A DNA stretch of 64,000 nucleotides from Gordionus sp. m RMFG-2023 (Eukaryota; Nematomorpha; Gordioida; Chordodea; Parachordodidae): positions 30,675,120 through 30,739,119 of the forward strand of contig NC_088778.1 of assembly GCF_954871325.1 (NCBI RefSeq). The letters are read 5' to 3'. The notes under the pieces were generated by a model. It saw only the letters and a program-made list of their open reading frames with translations. It searched no databases and was not told where the DNA came from. How positions within the stretch are numbered: the first letter of the stretch is position 1; the number at the start of each line of letters is the position of its first letter. This document shows positions 38,901 to 53,900 of the stretch, in pieces. The position numbers and the translations under genes were made by a program.

Positions 38901-41900
38901 TAGGGTCGGGCAGGACTTGAAAAATAAAGCCCGATGCCGATCACTAGTTTTCGGGCAAAAAAAACTTCACCATTCTTCTCCAAAGTTGAACAATCATTCT
39001 AACGACAACAAAAAAAAAACTTTAAGGTGATTTTCTAGTTTTCGGGCTAAAAACATAGTTTACTCCAACGAAAACGGTCTAAATAGGGTACTCGCCCCTC
39101 AACTATAATGCCAAAGTAGTGTTGATAAATGGCTCGTTTTGAGCCAATTTTTTAAAAACAGCTATAACTCAATATTTTACCCAGAAAAATATTACGCAAG
39201 CCTGAGGATTTTGTTCATAGAAGGAACAAAGGTCTAGACATATGTTATCGATATCTCAAGGCTTAGAGAATATTTTTCTGGCTAAAATATTGAGTTAACC
39301 GGTTTTAAAAACGTGCTCAAAACGAGCCATTTAACAACACTGTGGCAAAGTTATTTATTATAAGAAGGAAGGAAACTGGGGTAATCTAATGAAGTTAGAT
39401 CAAAAGCGTTGAGAGGTAAATTTTTTTTAAAAAAATTTTCGTTCTCTCCAAAGTTGAGCTATAATTTCTAACAACGACCAAAAACTGAGGGTGAGTTGGT
39501 ACTTTTTAATTTTAAAAACTCGGTTTAACTCGGCAAAATTTCCAGATTTCCTGTCTGAAAATTGGGTTTAACTCGTAAAAAGGAATAAAATAGAGCGAAT
39601 GCCCCAACTGTAATGACAGGTTATTATTAAAAGGAAGGACAGGGTATAAAAAAATGCCTTAAACTTTAGAGAAAGCGAAGGAAAATAGCGGATATTGTTG
39701 GGACATGCGCATGTAAACTAGAACAGCTAACTCAATATTTTAGCCAGAAAAATATAGCCTAAGCCTCGAGATTTCGATAGCATATGTCTAAACCTTTGTT
39801 CCTTCTATGAGCAAAATCTTCAGGCTTGCGTAATATTTGTCTGGATAAAATATTGAGTTGCCGTTTAACAACACTGATGTAAACTGAGCCGAATTCTTCC
39901 ATTGCCTAACCTATCTAGAGTTATTTCGAGGAAAAATCGGATTGGTTGATATCTTGGCAAAATCGGATTTGGCGCTCAAAAAATGCTTCGATACTTATTA
40001 CTTTCTAAATAAAATGTATTTACAATCTGATTTGCTTTAAAAAAAATATTTTTGAAAAAAAAAATCATCGAAAGGTTCAGAGAAAAAAAAATCAATAATA
40101 AATAAAAAAGGTAGTTTTTTTGGAAATATTTTCGACGAAAAGTTAACACTCCAAAAAATGAGATATTTTTGGACATAACCCTGCATTCGTTAGCTCGAAT
40201 TCGCGTTGTATTCGCGCTAACCGTGAATGCAAGGGGAAATGTATCTCATTTAAAATTAAATGATAGACCAAAAAAATAATAAAATAAATTATCATATAGA
40301 ATAAATATAAATCTGTCTAATAATTTGATCATCTTTCGCTCTACCAGAGTTGAGTACAGAGACCTTCATGGGCCTTAATTTTTTGACCAAACAGGCCAGC
40401 AGTAAAAAATTTTTTTTGGCCCAAGCCTGGCCGGCCCCGTATTGAATGTTAAAAAATTTCCCAAGCCCGACCCAAGCCTATATACTATGGGCATGCGGGC
40501 CGGCCCATGTAGGTCTCTGGTTGAGCAACGGCTAAAAAAATTCGCCGTCAATTTCGAGGCGCAAAAAAAAACTGGGATTTTTTGTTGTAGCCGGCTAGAA
40601 AAAGAGCAATGACCCCAGCCATAACCATTGAGTGAGTGTATAATTTGACATAATATAATATTAGGAAATTTTTTATTAACTCTGGATAGATTTGCTTTTG
40701 AAATGGCCAATAAATATTATTGGTTATTAAAGAAAAATTATTTAAACATATCGGCCTTCCTTGGTAATAATTATTATAAAAAAATTTTTTTTAAAATTCC
40801 TTCTAATATATAAATTGTGGGAAGTAGATATTATTAAATTTTTTTAAAAAAAACTTAATTTGGTCAAAATAAGCTAAAATTTCCTTATCGAGCAATTAAA
40901 ATCGCATGACATTTTTCTTTAAAAATATCTTGACTGGAATGAGAATCAAAACCGTTTTTTACCTTTTGTCATTATACAATATACAGTTAATTAAACCTGA
41001 ACGCGTCGCGTTTATTAACCGTTTCAATTTCTGGCCATAAAATAAGGTATCCGTTATTATAACTCTATTAAAGACGTTATTGATCAAATCGCGCCATATA
41101 TAACTAAAAGATTCATTATTAAGATTATTAATAATTTTTCATGAAGAATTCCCTAGACAAAAATAACCGAGAATATATTATAATATTATAATCATAAAGT
41201 TATTATAATACATCTTCATCTTAATGAATTGGATAAAAAATTACGTTTAAAAAATAATTTTTTTTTCTTCCTAGTGGAACAAAAACAACGATAATATTTC
41301 GGTAAAATTAATGATACTAACATACTATTTATATCGTATAATGTCAGAAAGATTTGTGTGACAAATTAATATTCGAATAAGTGTAAAAAAAAGAAAGAAA
41401 AATTGAATTTATAAATAAAATTACTGGCAAAATTTTGGGAAAGGGGGGGGGGGCTATTTTTTATATTATACTATATATATATTTAATATTTATCTTATAA
41501 ATATGATGAATGGGGATACATTAAGATTTTAAATTAAATGATTTCGATTGTGTCCGTAAAAAATATAATAATATATTATTATTATATTTTTTGTTACAGC
41601 TATTAACAAGACAAGAATATTAATTGCCCGTATCGCAACAAAGTCACGAAAAATGTTATATTTTTAGTTCGACGAAACAAAATATAAATTAAATACGTTC
41701 ATAGTTTGGATAATTAATTTTTAAAAAAAATTATCGGACGAGTGAAGCCCAACTTATCTAATCTCGTTTACATAATAATAAAAAATGGTGGACAAATGTG
41801 TGAATGAGTCAGCTGCTCGCGATTTTGATTACGTTCTATACATTGTTTTTTTTTTAAAAATGGGCATTAAGATTTTTTATTTATATAATAGGTATTTTAA

Positions 41901-44900
41901 ATCATTTCATACGTCTACTTTATATTACCAAACGAAATCGAATCCAAAATGGCAAACAGCTGACTTCAATTAGTTACTTTTTAAATAAGTTCACATTCAC
42001 AAGTGTTAAAAAAAAATGGGGATGACCTGAAATATTAGGACACTAGAGTAACCCCGAATTCCCAGTTAGGGCGAATTCACGACGATTTATACAAAATTTT
42101 TGTATGCTTTGCCGCGTATTTCGCTATACGGTGGACTAATTTATTTTTTTAAAAATAAAATAGTTCTGAATAGCATCATTTTCCATTTAGAATCATAATA
42201 CATAAAGATGTTCAAAAATATATCTTCGAGAAATTTTAGTTTTATAAAAAAAGGATGTTTATGTTTTCGACCTAACCACAAAAAAGTGTCCTAATTTTTA
42301 TTTTACGAATAAACATGAACACCCTTTTATCATTATAAGGAAGAATTAAAAGAAAAATTTGTAAAAAACATAAAAATAACGACTATAATTCACAGTAAGT
42401 GGACCTAACAATCTCCAATAAAATTAACCTCCCCCACTTAGCGAAATTCTTGATATTCCTATGAGTGAATGATACCCGTAAAATTATCTCTCTTTTTTGT
42501 AGTCTAGAAAACTTCATTCTTATTCGGTAAACTTATTTTAGAATTCTTAAAAAAAAGAAGGATGTGTTGGAATTTATTTGCTTCTAGAATAAGTCTATAT
42601 TAGGCCAATCAAAATCTATTCGACTCGATGCGCAGGAATAAGAAATTATTTGAATCGAATACGAATGAAATATTTAAACACAAGTCGCTCACTGCAAATC
42701 AAATATTTGTTTTTTTTTGAAAAATTTTGCGGTTATTGATTTTTTTTTTAATTTTAATCTTTTGTATTTAAAATTTCCGTTAAAAAAAATCAAATTTAGA
42801 TAAATATTTATATAAATGGTAATGAGTATTGGTTAGTGAAGCCGATTTAAAAAAATGGCTAAATCTATTTTTAATCCAGAAAAATATTAAACAAGCCTAA
42901 AGAATTTTCCCATAGATGACACAAAGGTTTGGATATCTATTAGCGAAATCTCGAAACTTGGGTAATATTTTTCTGGTTAGAATTTTGAACAGCCGTTTAA
43001 CAACACTACTATTGGTCCAATTCAATCAGGAGAGGAAATAGTTGGGTTTGGCTTTTTTTAAAAACATCTTTGTGAGCGCCCAATTTTATAGGCACAAATA
43101 TGATTACTAAAAATCACATGATTTAGAAAACTCTGTGGCAGAAAGAAGGCATTCTTGGAACCCAAATACAGGTTTAGAAATTTTAAACTTTATTTTAGCC
43201 CAAATTTGGATATAAATTTCCTATCCAATATTTCATAATTCGATGTTCTTGAGACCTTCATATTAAAACTTGGTAAGACAAATGGAACATGTCAGATTTC
43301 AAAGATGGAGGTGAGGTGCCATATTATTTCCGATTTTGAGTGAATCAGAAATTTAAATTTTATCACTTTTAACAGGATTAAGGATTTAAAGGGCCAAAAA
43401 TACAATAAAATATTTTCAATTTGTTGATTCATTTTAAATAATAATAAAAAAAAATTAAATACAATTTATTTATTACCTTTTAATTTAAAAGGAAATTTTT
43501 ATTGCACATTTATAAAAATGCGATATAAAAAAAAATAGATTTAAAAATAAAATAACCTAATAGCTACTATCGATCCACCAAACCCGACCGACCTGATCAG
43601 TTGAAAACCCGGTTGAATGGTCGTCGTGAAATTATAATTATTTTCAGGTCGGGATAAAAAAATGGAGTGGGATAATTAAGCTTATTTTCTGGTTGGGAAT
43701 GTTCAATTAATTTTGTATTAGAGTAGGGACGGTTGTAGATTAAAAAAATTTTAAGCGCACCTCAGAAATAACCATGAAAAATGAAACGATACATAGATAA
43801 CGGCAGAGGTCAACGCGGGATAATTTTGCAGGTCAGGATTCGGGTCGCGTAAACAAACAGTGTTACGCTCAACGACCGGTAAATATGGTTCGCTATAACT
43901 TATAAAGAAATCATTTTTTTTTAAAAAAAAAACCTATGTTTTCCCAAGAACTTTCTAGGTTAACAGGTGTTACCAAAGAATCGACGCCGCCCTTTTTGGA
44001 GTCAAAAATCAAGTTTCTGGCGTTGTTTCGCTCATTTTCCTTGAGGATCAGAGAATTCTTTTCTAAAAAGGATAAAAGTACGTTGCTCTTACTCCTGCCT
44101 TCTTCGTGCCTTCTAGTTCTTATGCTTGAAGACGTGAATAGATCATCTAAACTGACCTTTGATTTCTGCCTCTTGAAGTCAGCGTTTCTCTTTATTCTCA
44201 GATGTGAATAATTATGATCCAAGATGTCACCTTTATCGGAATACTCCTCGTGGGATAACGATATGAATTCCGAACATATGAGTAATAATAAAAATATTTT
44301 GCCGTAACATAGAAAAATAAATTTAGTCGAGCTCCAGGCAGAGATGATGCTATATTCGCCGCAAGAGAATAGTGAATGTACCACGTGATAAAATAAATTG
44401 ACCCATAGGTTCACCCGATTCGGGATCGTCTGCATCTAACTGCCAAACAAATTGACCAATAAGGTAACCGGATTAAGAACCGCTCGCATTTTAAGATGGT
44501 AAATTTGAGAGAAAAACAATATAATTTAAATTTATAATAGTTATTCTGGGCATCGATTTTTTTTTATTAAAGCCAAATATATATAAATTTTTCGTTTTTA
44601 ATAAAAAAAAATTTCGTCAATTTTTTAAAATAAAATTTATTTTTTTTTGAATTTTAATTTTAAAATCAATATTTATGATTGGAAGGAGGAGGGGGGGAGG
44701 GGAAATATAAAATAACCATCATATCATTTACAATTTCATAGCATTCTTTCTTTTTTTTTACAACAGGGGCATAAATTTTAATGTATTATTTTTATTTGAT
44801 ATTTAATTATTTATATTCTTTAAAAATAATACAATAAAAAAATAAATATAATAAAATAAATAATATAAATAAAGATGGCGCTTCCCTAGCCAGGACCATT

Positions 44901-47900
44901 GTTTACCTATTTTATTTTTTACAATAATAAAAATGTATAGTTTAGCAAGAAGAAAAATAATGAATGATATATATCTTTAAATTAAGAGAACAATTAATAA
45001 AAAAATTCGATTATTATTTATGTATTAGATTTATTTTCATCATTTACCACAAAAGATATTTGAAAAAAAATAGGAATAATCTTTTTATCCATTCTTCCTG
45101 CAACATGTGACATTTAATTTTGTGAAATATGAGTTGCTTCACCATCCCGGCGCCCACAATGGTCACCACAAGTCGAAAGCTAAAGTTAATAGATTACGAA
45201 AAATATTTGGCTAAATCAATATGTGAATCTCTGAATGATTGCCTGAACTTTATATTCGTACCACAAGGCTAGACCAACATTTTAAGTGTTTGGTCTAAAA
45301 CCTATCCATCCGTTAAGAGTTCGCCATCTTGGCGTTGAGGGTGGTATAATACCCTAGTCGATATCCATCTTTAAAATATGTGTTTGGGGAAGGGGACAAA
45401 TATCGAAATTTTTATCATATTCAAAAAATTGAGATTTGTATGATAATATTTTCGCTTAAAAATATCACCGAATCATAACTTAAAAATTTTTCAGTATAAA
45501 TGGCATTAATTTTTTTTATTTTTATAATATCACAGAAATTTTTATACGAAAGTGACATAAAGAAGCAAGTTTAATTGACTGTCATAAGTTTTTTAAAAAA
45601 AAAAAATAAGTTACATTTTAAAATAGATTTCTTATTACTATGCATATAAATTTTCAAACAAAAGAAAAACAAACTATAATTATTTTTAGCTCTTTTCTCG
45701 TATTTCTTCTTCTTAGATATCCGTGTGATGAGGGATAGAAGGGGAAGAAACTAATATGTTTTTGATTACATATGGCTTCACTGATATTTTAAAATCTTCG
45801 AAAAGATTAGAAAACTGACGCCAAAAATAACCAAGATCCATATTGAATAAATTTGGATATCGTGTTACGGTAATTAATATTATTCTGTATATAATAAACA
45901 ACTTTCTTAATAAAATGATTTGCTTGTTTTTATTGGTCGCGTAAATGTACATGTTTTCCATTAAAAAAAAATGAAGAGAGTTTAATTATTATTATAATGA
46001 GTATAGCAAAACCAACTTATATCAGCGACCTGCATGCAGGGATCTAAACAGAACCTGAATTGTTACACCGGTATTGGGTAATCAAAATGGCGTCCCCAGT
46101 TGTTTTCATTGATATACACTTTTAATGAATGCATCGTCAGTCTAGGTATTATTATATGACATTGCTAACATCAAAAAAACGATAGTTGGATACTATATTT
46201 CTAACCTTCCAAAGTCCAGTTTTTTTTAGCCGGCTAAAAAAAATCGTAATAAATCAAGTTTTTAAACAGAAAACTATCCCTTTGACCTCGGTGCTCTTCT
46301 TTAAAAAATAAAATAAAACAGCAGCCTCAAATTAGGAAGAAGTTAACCCCTCAATGTTAACGGATTTTATCCGGTCAGCTATTTAACCATTAACAAAACA
46401 AACCGTACTAAAAAATACTATATAAGAAAAATAAATAATTTATTATATATCCCTTATAAATTATTATATTGGATATACGTGTTTCCTTCATGATTTACGA
46501 GTGAGAAAGTCATTTATAAAAATAAAGCCTTAAAAAAAGAAAATATACGTCAAATTTCGAACTTTAATAAAAAAAAAAGGCAAGAAAAGAGAAGGGGGGA
46601 GTGGTGGGTTTATTATGACCGAAGAAAACTGAGACCACCCCACTTCCTTCACTTTCGAAATCTAAAATGAGCAGTTAATATTAACCACCCGGTCGGTCAC
46701 ATTATGGATGTTTCATCGCAAAGAAGATTCTTTAATCCTTCCAAAATATAAAATTTAATTAATCAAATAAATCAAACCAAGTGTGTAAATCATTTAAAAA
46801 GGAAAAATAATTATATTTTTTTGGTATTTTATTTTTATCCATCCATACATAAATAATTTGGTTTTTTGATATATTGAACATCTTCGCTAAGAATTATATA
46901 CTATTTTATTTTATCTTGCGACTTTAATTAAACACAGCGGACAACAGTGCAACGACTTGCGTGTGCAATGTTGTTAAATGGGGTTAGAGTTGGCCAATTT
47001 AAAATTAAGATTCTAGCCAAGCCTCGAGATTTCGTTAAAAGTTGTCCAAATCATTCAGCCATTTCTGAGCAAAATCTCCAGGATTGCGTAATATCTTTTT
47101 TTGACTATAAGATATTGGTTTGGCCGTTTTTTAAAAATTCGAGCCGTTTAACAACACTATATGCGTGTAATGATAAAAGAGGGGATAAAAAAAACATAAG
47201 CTGAGATAAGAAAAGTGTTAAAAATTGAAATTAGCCGAACCCGATTAGGGCCTTATAAGTTGGCTCGAAACCGGGGTCGGGTCCCGAAAAATATATAAAT
47301 TCGGGCCGGGATAAAATAATGAATGTCGTGAAATAAAAAAAAGTAGAAATTAATGTTGTTCTCTTTCTTCCCAATGTTGTTAAATGCCTCGATTTTGAGC
47401 CGATTTGTAACCTCGATATTTTGGTAATAGATGTCCAGCCATCTATGAGAGAAAAATCTTCCAGGACAGAAATACCAATTTTTTTAACAAAAAATATTCA
47501 AAATGTCGATAAAAGATATTTTATATTTCGAGTAGCGGTTTTATCCTAGATAAATATCAAGCTAAACTGTTCTAACCATCACTATAACAATTATTTATAA
47601 ATAATTCAATATTTTAAAGATTTTGGTCATAGATGAACACAAAGGTTTGGACACCTAATCTCAATGTTTAGACCAACATTTGTTGTGGCTAAAAAGTAAC
47701 GGTTTAGTAATTATTTAAAAAAAACCCTTTAACAAACACTAGTTTACTCAACCAAAAAATATTTTCAGGGATTATATAAAACCTTTTATAAATTAGTTAT
47801 AGAAAAAATAGAATACTCAAAAATAGAACCTATTTTTGTATACTTCACCGCGAATTCGCGCTACCTGTGAATGGCTAGGTAATCTCCCATTCGCAGTTAG

Positions 47901-50900
47901 TGCAAATTCGCGGTTAAATATGAACGAGGATTAAAAGAGGGTGCGCAAAAAAAAGGGATTTTCTAGTTTATATATTTTCTACTTATAATAAATACGCAAA
48001 ATATTTTTGAACAAAAATGCGTAATGAATGATAAAAGGCAGATGCGTAATTTGAAAAACAATACAATAAAATTAAAATTATAAAAAAAAAATTAGGAATA
48101 ATTCAAAATAAACCACGAAGAGAGAGATCATACATTTTACTATTTAAAGGGTTAAAATCTAATTTTGAATAATTTTAACATAAATTTATAACTCCTCTAA
48201 AAAAGAAAAGAACAGCTGGCTAATTGGTCAAACTCCATTATAAAACTGAGCAAACCGACTTCCCCTTTCCTCCCATCCACAAATAGTGCGTGTTCATTAG
48301 AGTCTTTCGCCATTTTGATTAATCGGATTGGTCGATAACCAATATTCTTAAAAATAAAAAGGAACTAGCCGATCCAATCAGCAAAAAGTTGGTGATAATA
48401 TAATAAGTAATCGCCACAAATGAATTTTGAGCGGCAATCATGTGACAAATAAAAAGATAAATTTTTTCTCTTTATAATATTAATAATATACAATACAATT
48501 CTCCGAACAACATTATAAATATAACTCAACTCATATGGGTAAATTATCTCTCATATATATATATTGTAGAATATGAATTATCTCTGAGGGGAATTGAAAA
48601 TTATTTCCATTCATATTCTGATATTATATACATATATAGTAATAGATATAAGTTTATATTATTTATTCATCATTTTTAAAATTAATTCATAAGTGGTAAA
48701 TGGGCTTGGGAGTTGGGGGGGGGCATATGACACGATGCTATAACATTTTACACGGAATCTATAATCTATAGTATCGCATCTCTTTTAATCCATATATGAA
48801 TTTCATTCTTTGACATTTTTAATTCGCTCGTTTTTCCTTTTTCATATTTTATGGCCCAATTATCTAGTCTTATCACCAATCGTATTATTAACACACATAT
48901 ATATATATTATCTAGCACGTGGTCACAGACCTGCTCAAAGTGAGCGAACGAGATTTATATGTAGGCCATTTTTTTCTCAAGGGTACTAACAAACCTCGTA
49001 ACTCAGATGTATAGTTATCAAAAAAGAGTGGAACTATATCCAATTGTAGTATTAGAGTGAGGTATAGTTATGAATGTGAGGGAGAAAAAAGCAAGAAGCT
49101 CCAAAGCACTATCAAAAATTGAATTAAAACATATGTTCTTGTTTTTAACCGACAAAAGGCAGAAATCTTATCAGCATATATGTATATGTTAAGCGTCCTA
49201 AATTGTAAGTTTTTTCTTTCTTAATTTTATAAGGTATTTGTGAGTTTATTTGTTTTTAAAAAAATATATAAGAGATTTCTATCATTTTTAATTTCTAGGT
49301 TATGTCCAAACCTAACTGCATATAAAAAAAAAATTTATTAGTAAATTACTCAAAAATATTGATCGAAAGAGATTATAAGGTAAGTATATGCATTTCACGA
49401 CAAATAAATAACGATAGAAATCAGCTGGGTTAATACACCATCTTGGTTTCCCGATATGAATAATTTTACTTTAAAATTTTTTCATGAAAACTTCATATAT
49501 ATATAAATATATAAGATTCATTTATCTATATATAAAAAAATAATTTAAATATCGGAAAACTAAAATGGCCTGTCGACCCTATTTTTTTCAATTCAACCCT
49601 ACACTACAGAATGCATTTTAATGACTGAATTGATTGACAGTCAAGGTAAATATCCAAGTAAAATTATTTTGTAAATAAAATCAAATTTGGATAATTGTAT
49701 CTTGATACCTTCTCTTCTCTTCTCTTCTCTTCTCTCTCTTTTCTCAAGGAAAGAAAGCGAAAATAAGAATCAAGAGTAAAAAAAAGCAAACAAAATGTCA
49801 AGTGGCTGTTAAAAAGCCGGATTCGGGTGGATTTTTAAAAAAGGCGCCATATTAAGATTATAATCAAGATAATATTGTGTAAGAAGACTGATAATTTTGC
49901 TCACAGATGGCAGATAGGTTTGATCTTCTACTTGCCAAATCTCGAGGCTTACGCAGTATTATATTATGGCTAAAATCTTAATCGTGCCGTTTTTAAAAAT
50001 CGGCCCAAATCAGGTTTCTTAACATTACTAGACCAATGACATTAATAGATTTTAAGTGTATGTATACTTTTTTTTAAAATAAATAAATCGTCAATTTTGG
50101 GTCAGTATTATTAATTAGTTCGTATATATATACCTTAAAGTCAAAAAAAAATATGTAGAAAGTAGCTGGGGTGGGGGGGGGGATGATTTTCGATAAAAGT
50201 TTTTTTTTTTTTAAACTTGATTACATAATATCAAAAAAATTAAATTACGTAAGATAAAAATGTCGGAATTATTTCACACACATATCTTAAAATAAATGTG
50301 TGATTTCATTCCTGAAAGATTTTTTAAGGTAAAATTTGATCAAAAATCGTTCACTACTAGAAGAGTATTTGTAATATTGATATGGGAGTTGGGTTAAATC
50401 CTGTATTCACAGATAGCGGGAAAAGGATTGTCGCGAATTCGCGCCAACTGTGAATGCGAGGAAAATCTGTAATAAAGATAGGAGTATTCAACGACACAAA
50501 AAAAAAACCAGCCATTAGCCACGAAGAAGCGAAAGATTTTTTTCTTTTTACTATTAACAATGATAAGCCATTCGAGCAACTTCTCAGAACACAATTTCAC
50601 GTTATTAAAAATAAGCGTCAAAAAACGTAGCGTGTATAAAATAATTAAATTCAAAATTAATCAACAATATGATATTTACCGTCTTCCGCAGTCTTTACGA
50701 ATATGGGTGCGGAACTATAGCGGGCATTTCCTAAAGGGTATTTTGTATCTCGTACATCCATCCAAATCTTATAGAGCGTGAATGGTCTAAGTCCCGTTAT
50801 TTCTCTACTCAAAGTTTTACTAGAGACATGAAAATCATTTCGGGGTTCCCCTTTTGCCTCGGGATCGGGGGTGTTCGCTTCGGACAAAGAAACGAATATA

Positions 50901-53900
50901 TTTTTCGGCGATTCGCTGCCATAAATAATGTCTGTCGCGTTTGAAGGAGCAGTCATAGAATGGATAATAAACCCTTTAATAGTCTTCACATCTTCCTCCT
51001 CGTTGAAATGGGCCCAAAAACGCCCGTCTATGACCGCTACAACGCGTAAGCTGACTCCATTGAGTGGCAGACCGCTAAGCTTTAGAAAATTGTTTTCGTA
51101 TCTTGTAGGCATTTCGCCGATATTTGCGAAATCGACATCATCATCATCCTTATTTTCTACCGATCCGATTTGTTTTGGCGATATATTTCGAACGGTTTTA
51201 TTTCAATTGTAGTAACGCGCGCGAGACGATAAGCGATGCGGAATCGAGCGGAACGAAATTACAAATATTTAATAAAATGAAGACATTTGACATATTTTTT
51301 TTTTTTTAGCAAGCAACGACATTCGGCCACAGCGAGCACAAAATTGTGTTTAAAAAAATATAGTATATATTATTAGAAATTGAGAAGTAATTCTTGTGGG
51401 TAGTGTTGTTAAACGGCTCGTTTTGAGCCGATTTTTAAAAACGGCTAACTCATTATTTCACCCAGAATAATTGAACTTAAGCCTGAGGATTTTGCTTGTA
51501 GAAGGAACCAAGGTTAGGACATCTATTAGAGAAATCTCAAGGCTTAGGCTATATTTTTCAGGCTCAAATATCGAGTTAGCCGTTCTTAAAAATCGGCTCA
51601 AAATGAGCCGTTTAACAACACTACTTGCGGGTATTAAGAGTATAAATCAAAGTACTCTTATTTTAATCGATTTAGAATATGATGTAACGTTAATAATGAC
51701 TCACACGATCCAGCTAATAAACGATACTCAACCAATGACACATAATAATACCTAGACTGACGATGCATTCATAATGATGCATTTGATATGGTGGTTGAAT
51801 GTGAATCAGCTGGACCCGCCATATTGGTAACCCTATATGGTAATTTATTCTCATGTTAAAAAATACTATTAAATTGATAACTTGCTTACTTATTATCTCG
51901 AAGATCAGGGAATTCTTTAATAGGGTTTGCGTCAGATATAGGAATAAATTGGCCTCTCGTTTAAAATTTTTAATAATGATACGGGTAATCAAAATGGAGT
52001 CCCCAGCTGTTTTCATTGATGCACCCCTTTAATGAATGGATCGTCAGTCTAGGTATAATTATATGTCATTGTACTCAACCCAATATAAAACATTTATAAT
52101 CGGTACTTAACCCGATATAACCGTCATAACTTATAACCGATGCCCAAACCTGATAGCTTTTTAGCTGATAAATAGGTCAATTATATCTGTAAAATGTTAA
52201 AATATCGACCGATACTAAACGATATCATGAATATATCAGTGCATCTCCGATTAATTAATACCGCTCTCCCATAAAAAATATAGATAATTTTAAGTGGTCA
52301 TGACTGCCCTGCCAAACGGACATATTTCCCATTCATATTAGGATCCAAATAAGGATACAGCTAATTATGCATAAATATGCAAAATAATCTTGTTGTTTTT
52401 TTTTAAATTTCCTATTTAGAGAATTTTCAGCTAGTGTATATAATGGTACAGGGTATTAGCACTACCTTTTTTTAAAGTATCTGTATCTTTTTGAATACAA
52501 AGTTGATTAAGTTACAGATACTTTTAAATAATTGTTATCTTAGATACAAGATATTTTATCAAATTAAAAAAAAAAGATACAAATATTCGCGAGATACTGC
52601 CCAATCCTGCCAATAACGTGCTATTATTTTCGCATATTATTAAAAACGTCAGCGTGATATGGGCCCTAACTCCTAATACAAAGTAAGAAACAAATTATAA
52701 AACTCGATGTCAAGAATGTTTTTAGAATAAGGTTTTAATATTTAATTTTTGAATTAAATATATAAAAAAAATTTGTATTAAATTAAATGATTAATTATAA
52801 TCAGTTAAAAAAAGATATTTTTTCAAAACTGATAAGTTGCCTAAAAAAATGTATCGAGAACACCACAAATATTTTGATATTGTATCTCGATATACGTAGC
52901 GGGATACTTTAAGAATGTAAAAATAATTGTCCAAAAATACTTAATCATTAGATAATACTTTTAAAAAAAATGTTAAAAAAATTGGCATCCCATAACGCGT
53001 TACCAGACACCTCCAAGCAAACCTACGTGAAACTGGGTGGGGGCAAGCTAAAATTTTTATAGAAACAGGGGTTTTAGGTTATAGGGAGAAGTTTTTACAA
53101 GGAAGAAAGACCTCTGCCCTGATAGGTCTAAGTCATAGAGTAATCCTTATTTTACAGATATCGAATAGATAGATATTTTATATCGTCAAATTAAAATAAC
53201 ATCAATCCACCCCCCCCCCCCCCCCACCACCACCACCTTCAAAAATAAATAAATAATAGATATAAATTAAGCGCATTAAACCAGTAGATGGAGTTATTAA
53301 GGTGATAGTATTAGAAGGAACCCCCATATATTGTCCAGATATCAACGCGATCCTCGCTTGATATAAGGTACCGGTAACCAGATTGATAAGCGTGTAATTT
53401 AAAACACCTGGCTGATTTTTTTTACAAAAAAAATAAATAAATAAAAAGATCTTAATTGTAATTTCCCTAATAAAAAATAAACTAATCATTTTACATCATA
53501 AATCCATATATATATTTTTTTTACGTTATCGATAACGATTCGCATGCTATCATTGTCACCGTGACCATTTTTAGACGCTTCCGCCTTCCATACGTATAAG
53601 AGATAGGATGTAAACAATTCAAAATCATAACTCTGCGACCAACTAAGAATAACGCTCGTTCTATTGAGTACCTTCCCGGCGAAATTAGTGATTTGACCTG
53701 GTACTAGTGTTAGTCAAAAAAGGAATAATGGAATCGGCGTTATATAAATTACTTATTAAATATCTGGTTTAATAAAAGAGATAATACGTTGTTAAATTTT
53801 TTTTTTTGAAATTAGAGGGAGTTAACTGCAATGGGCGAGTTTAAACCCCAAAGCCCGCCCGCCATTTGTTTTAAATTTTTATAAACCACCCGCTGGTTTC

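Larger units (their letters stand above)
33168..50679. other. 17.5 kb LAR intron between FN3-4 and FN3-5
   Basis: Splice phase (1) and sequence order show that the exon ending at 50680 joins the exon starting at 33167 in the full-length receptor. The intron is far longer than any other in the gene. It holds a candidate internal first exon (43934-44435), two tandem repeats (35113-35490 and 36890-37330), a short LINE-like relic near 36250-36410, several fold-back elements, several GGCCCGG-rich elements and AT-rich DNA. Confidence 0.85.

Noticed and set aside
43936-44211. Plus-strand open frame opposite the candidate internal exon
   Set aside because: The minus-strand frame is much longer, has a leader sequence and ends at a usable donor; the plus frame is its shadow.
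46060-46165. Possible independent element
   Set aside because: It is a partial copy of the CAATGACA-ended miniature element seen whole at 51733-52071; nothing new.
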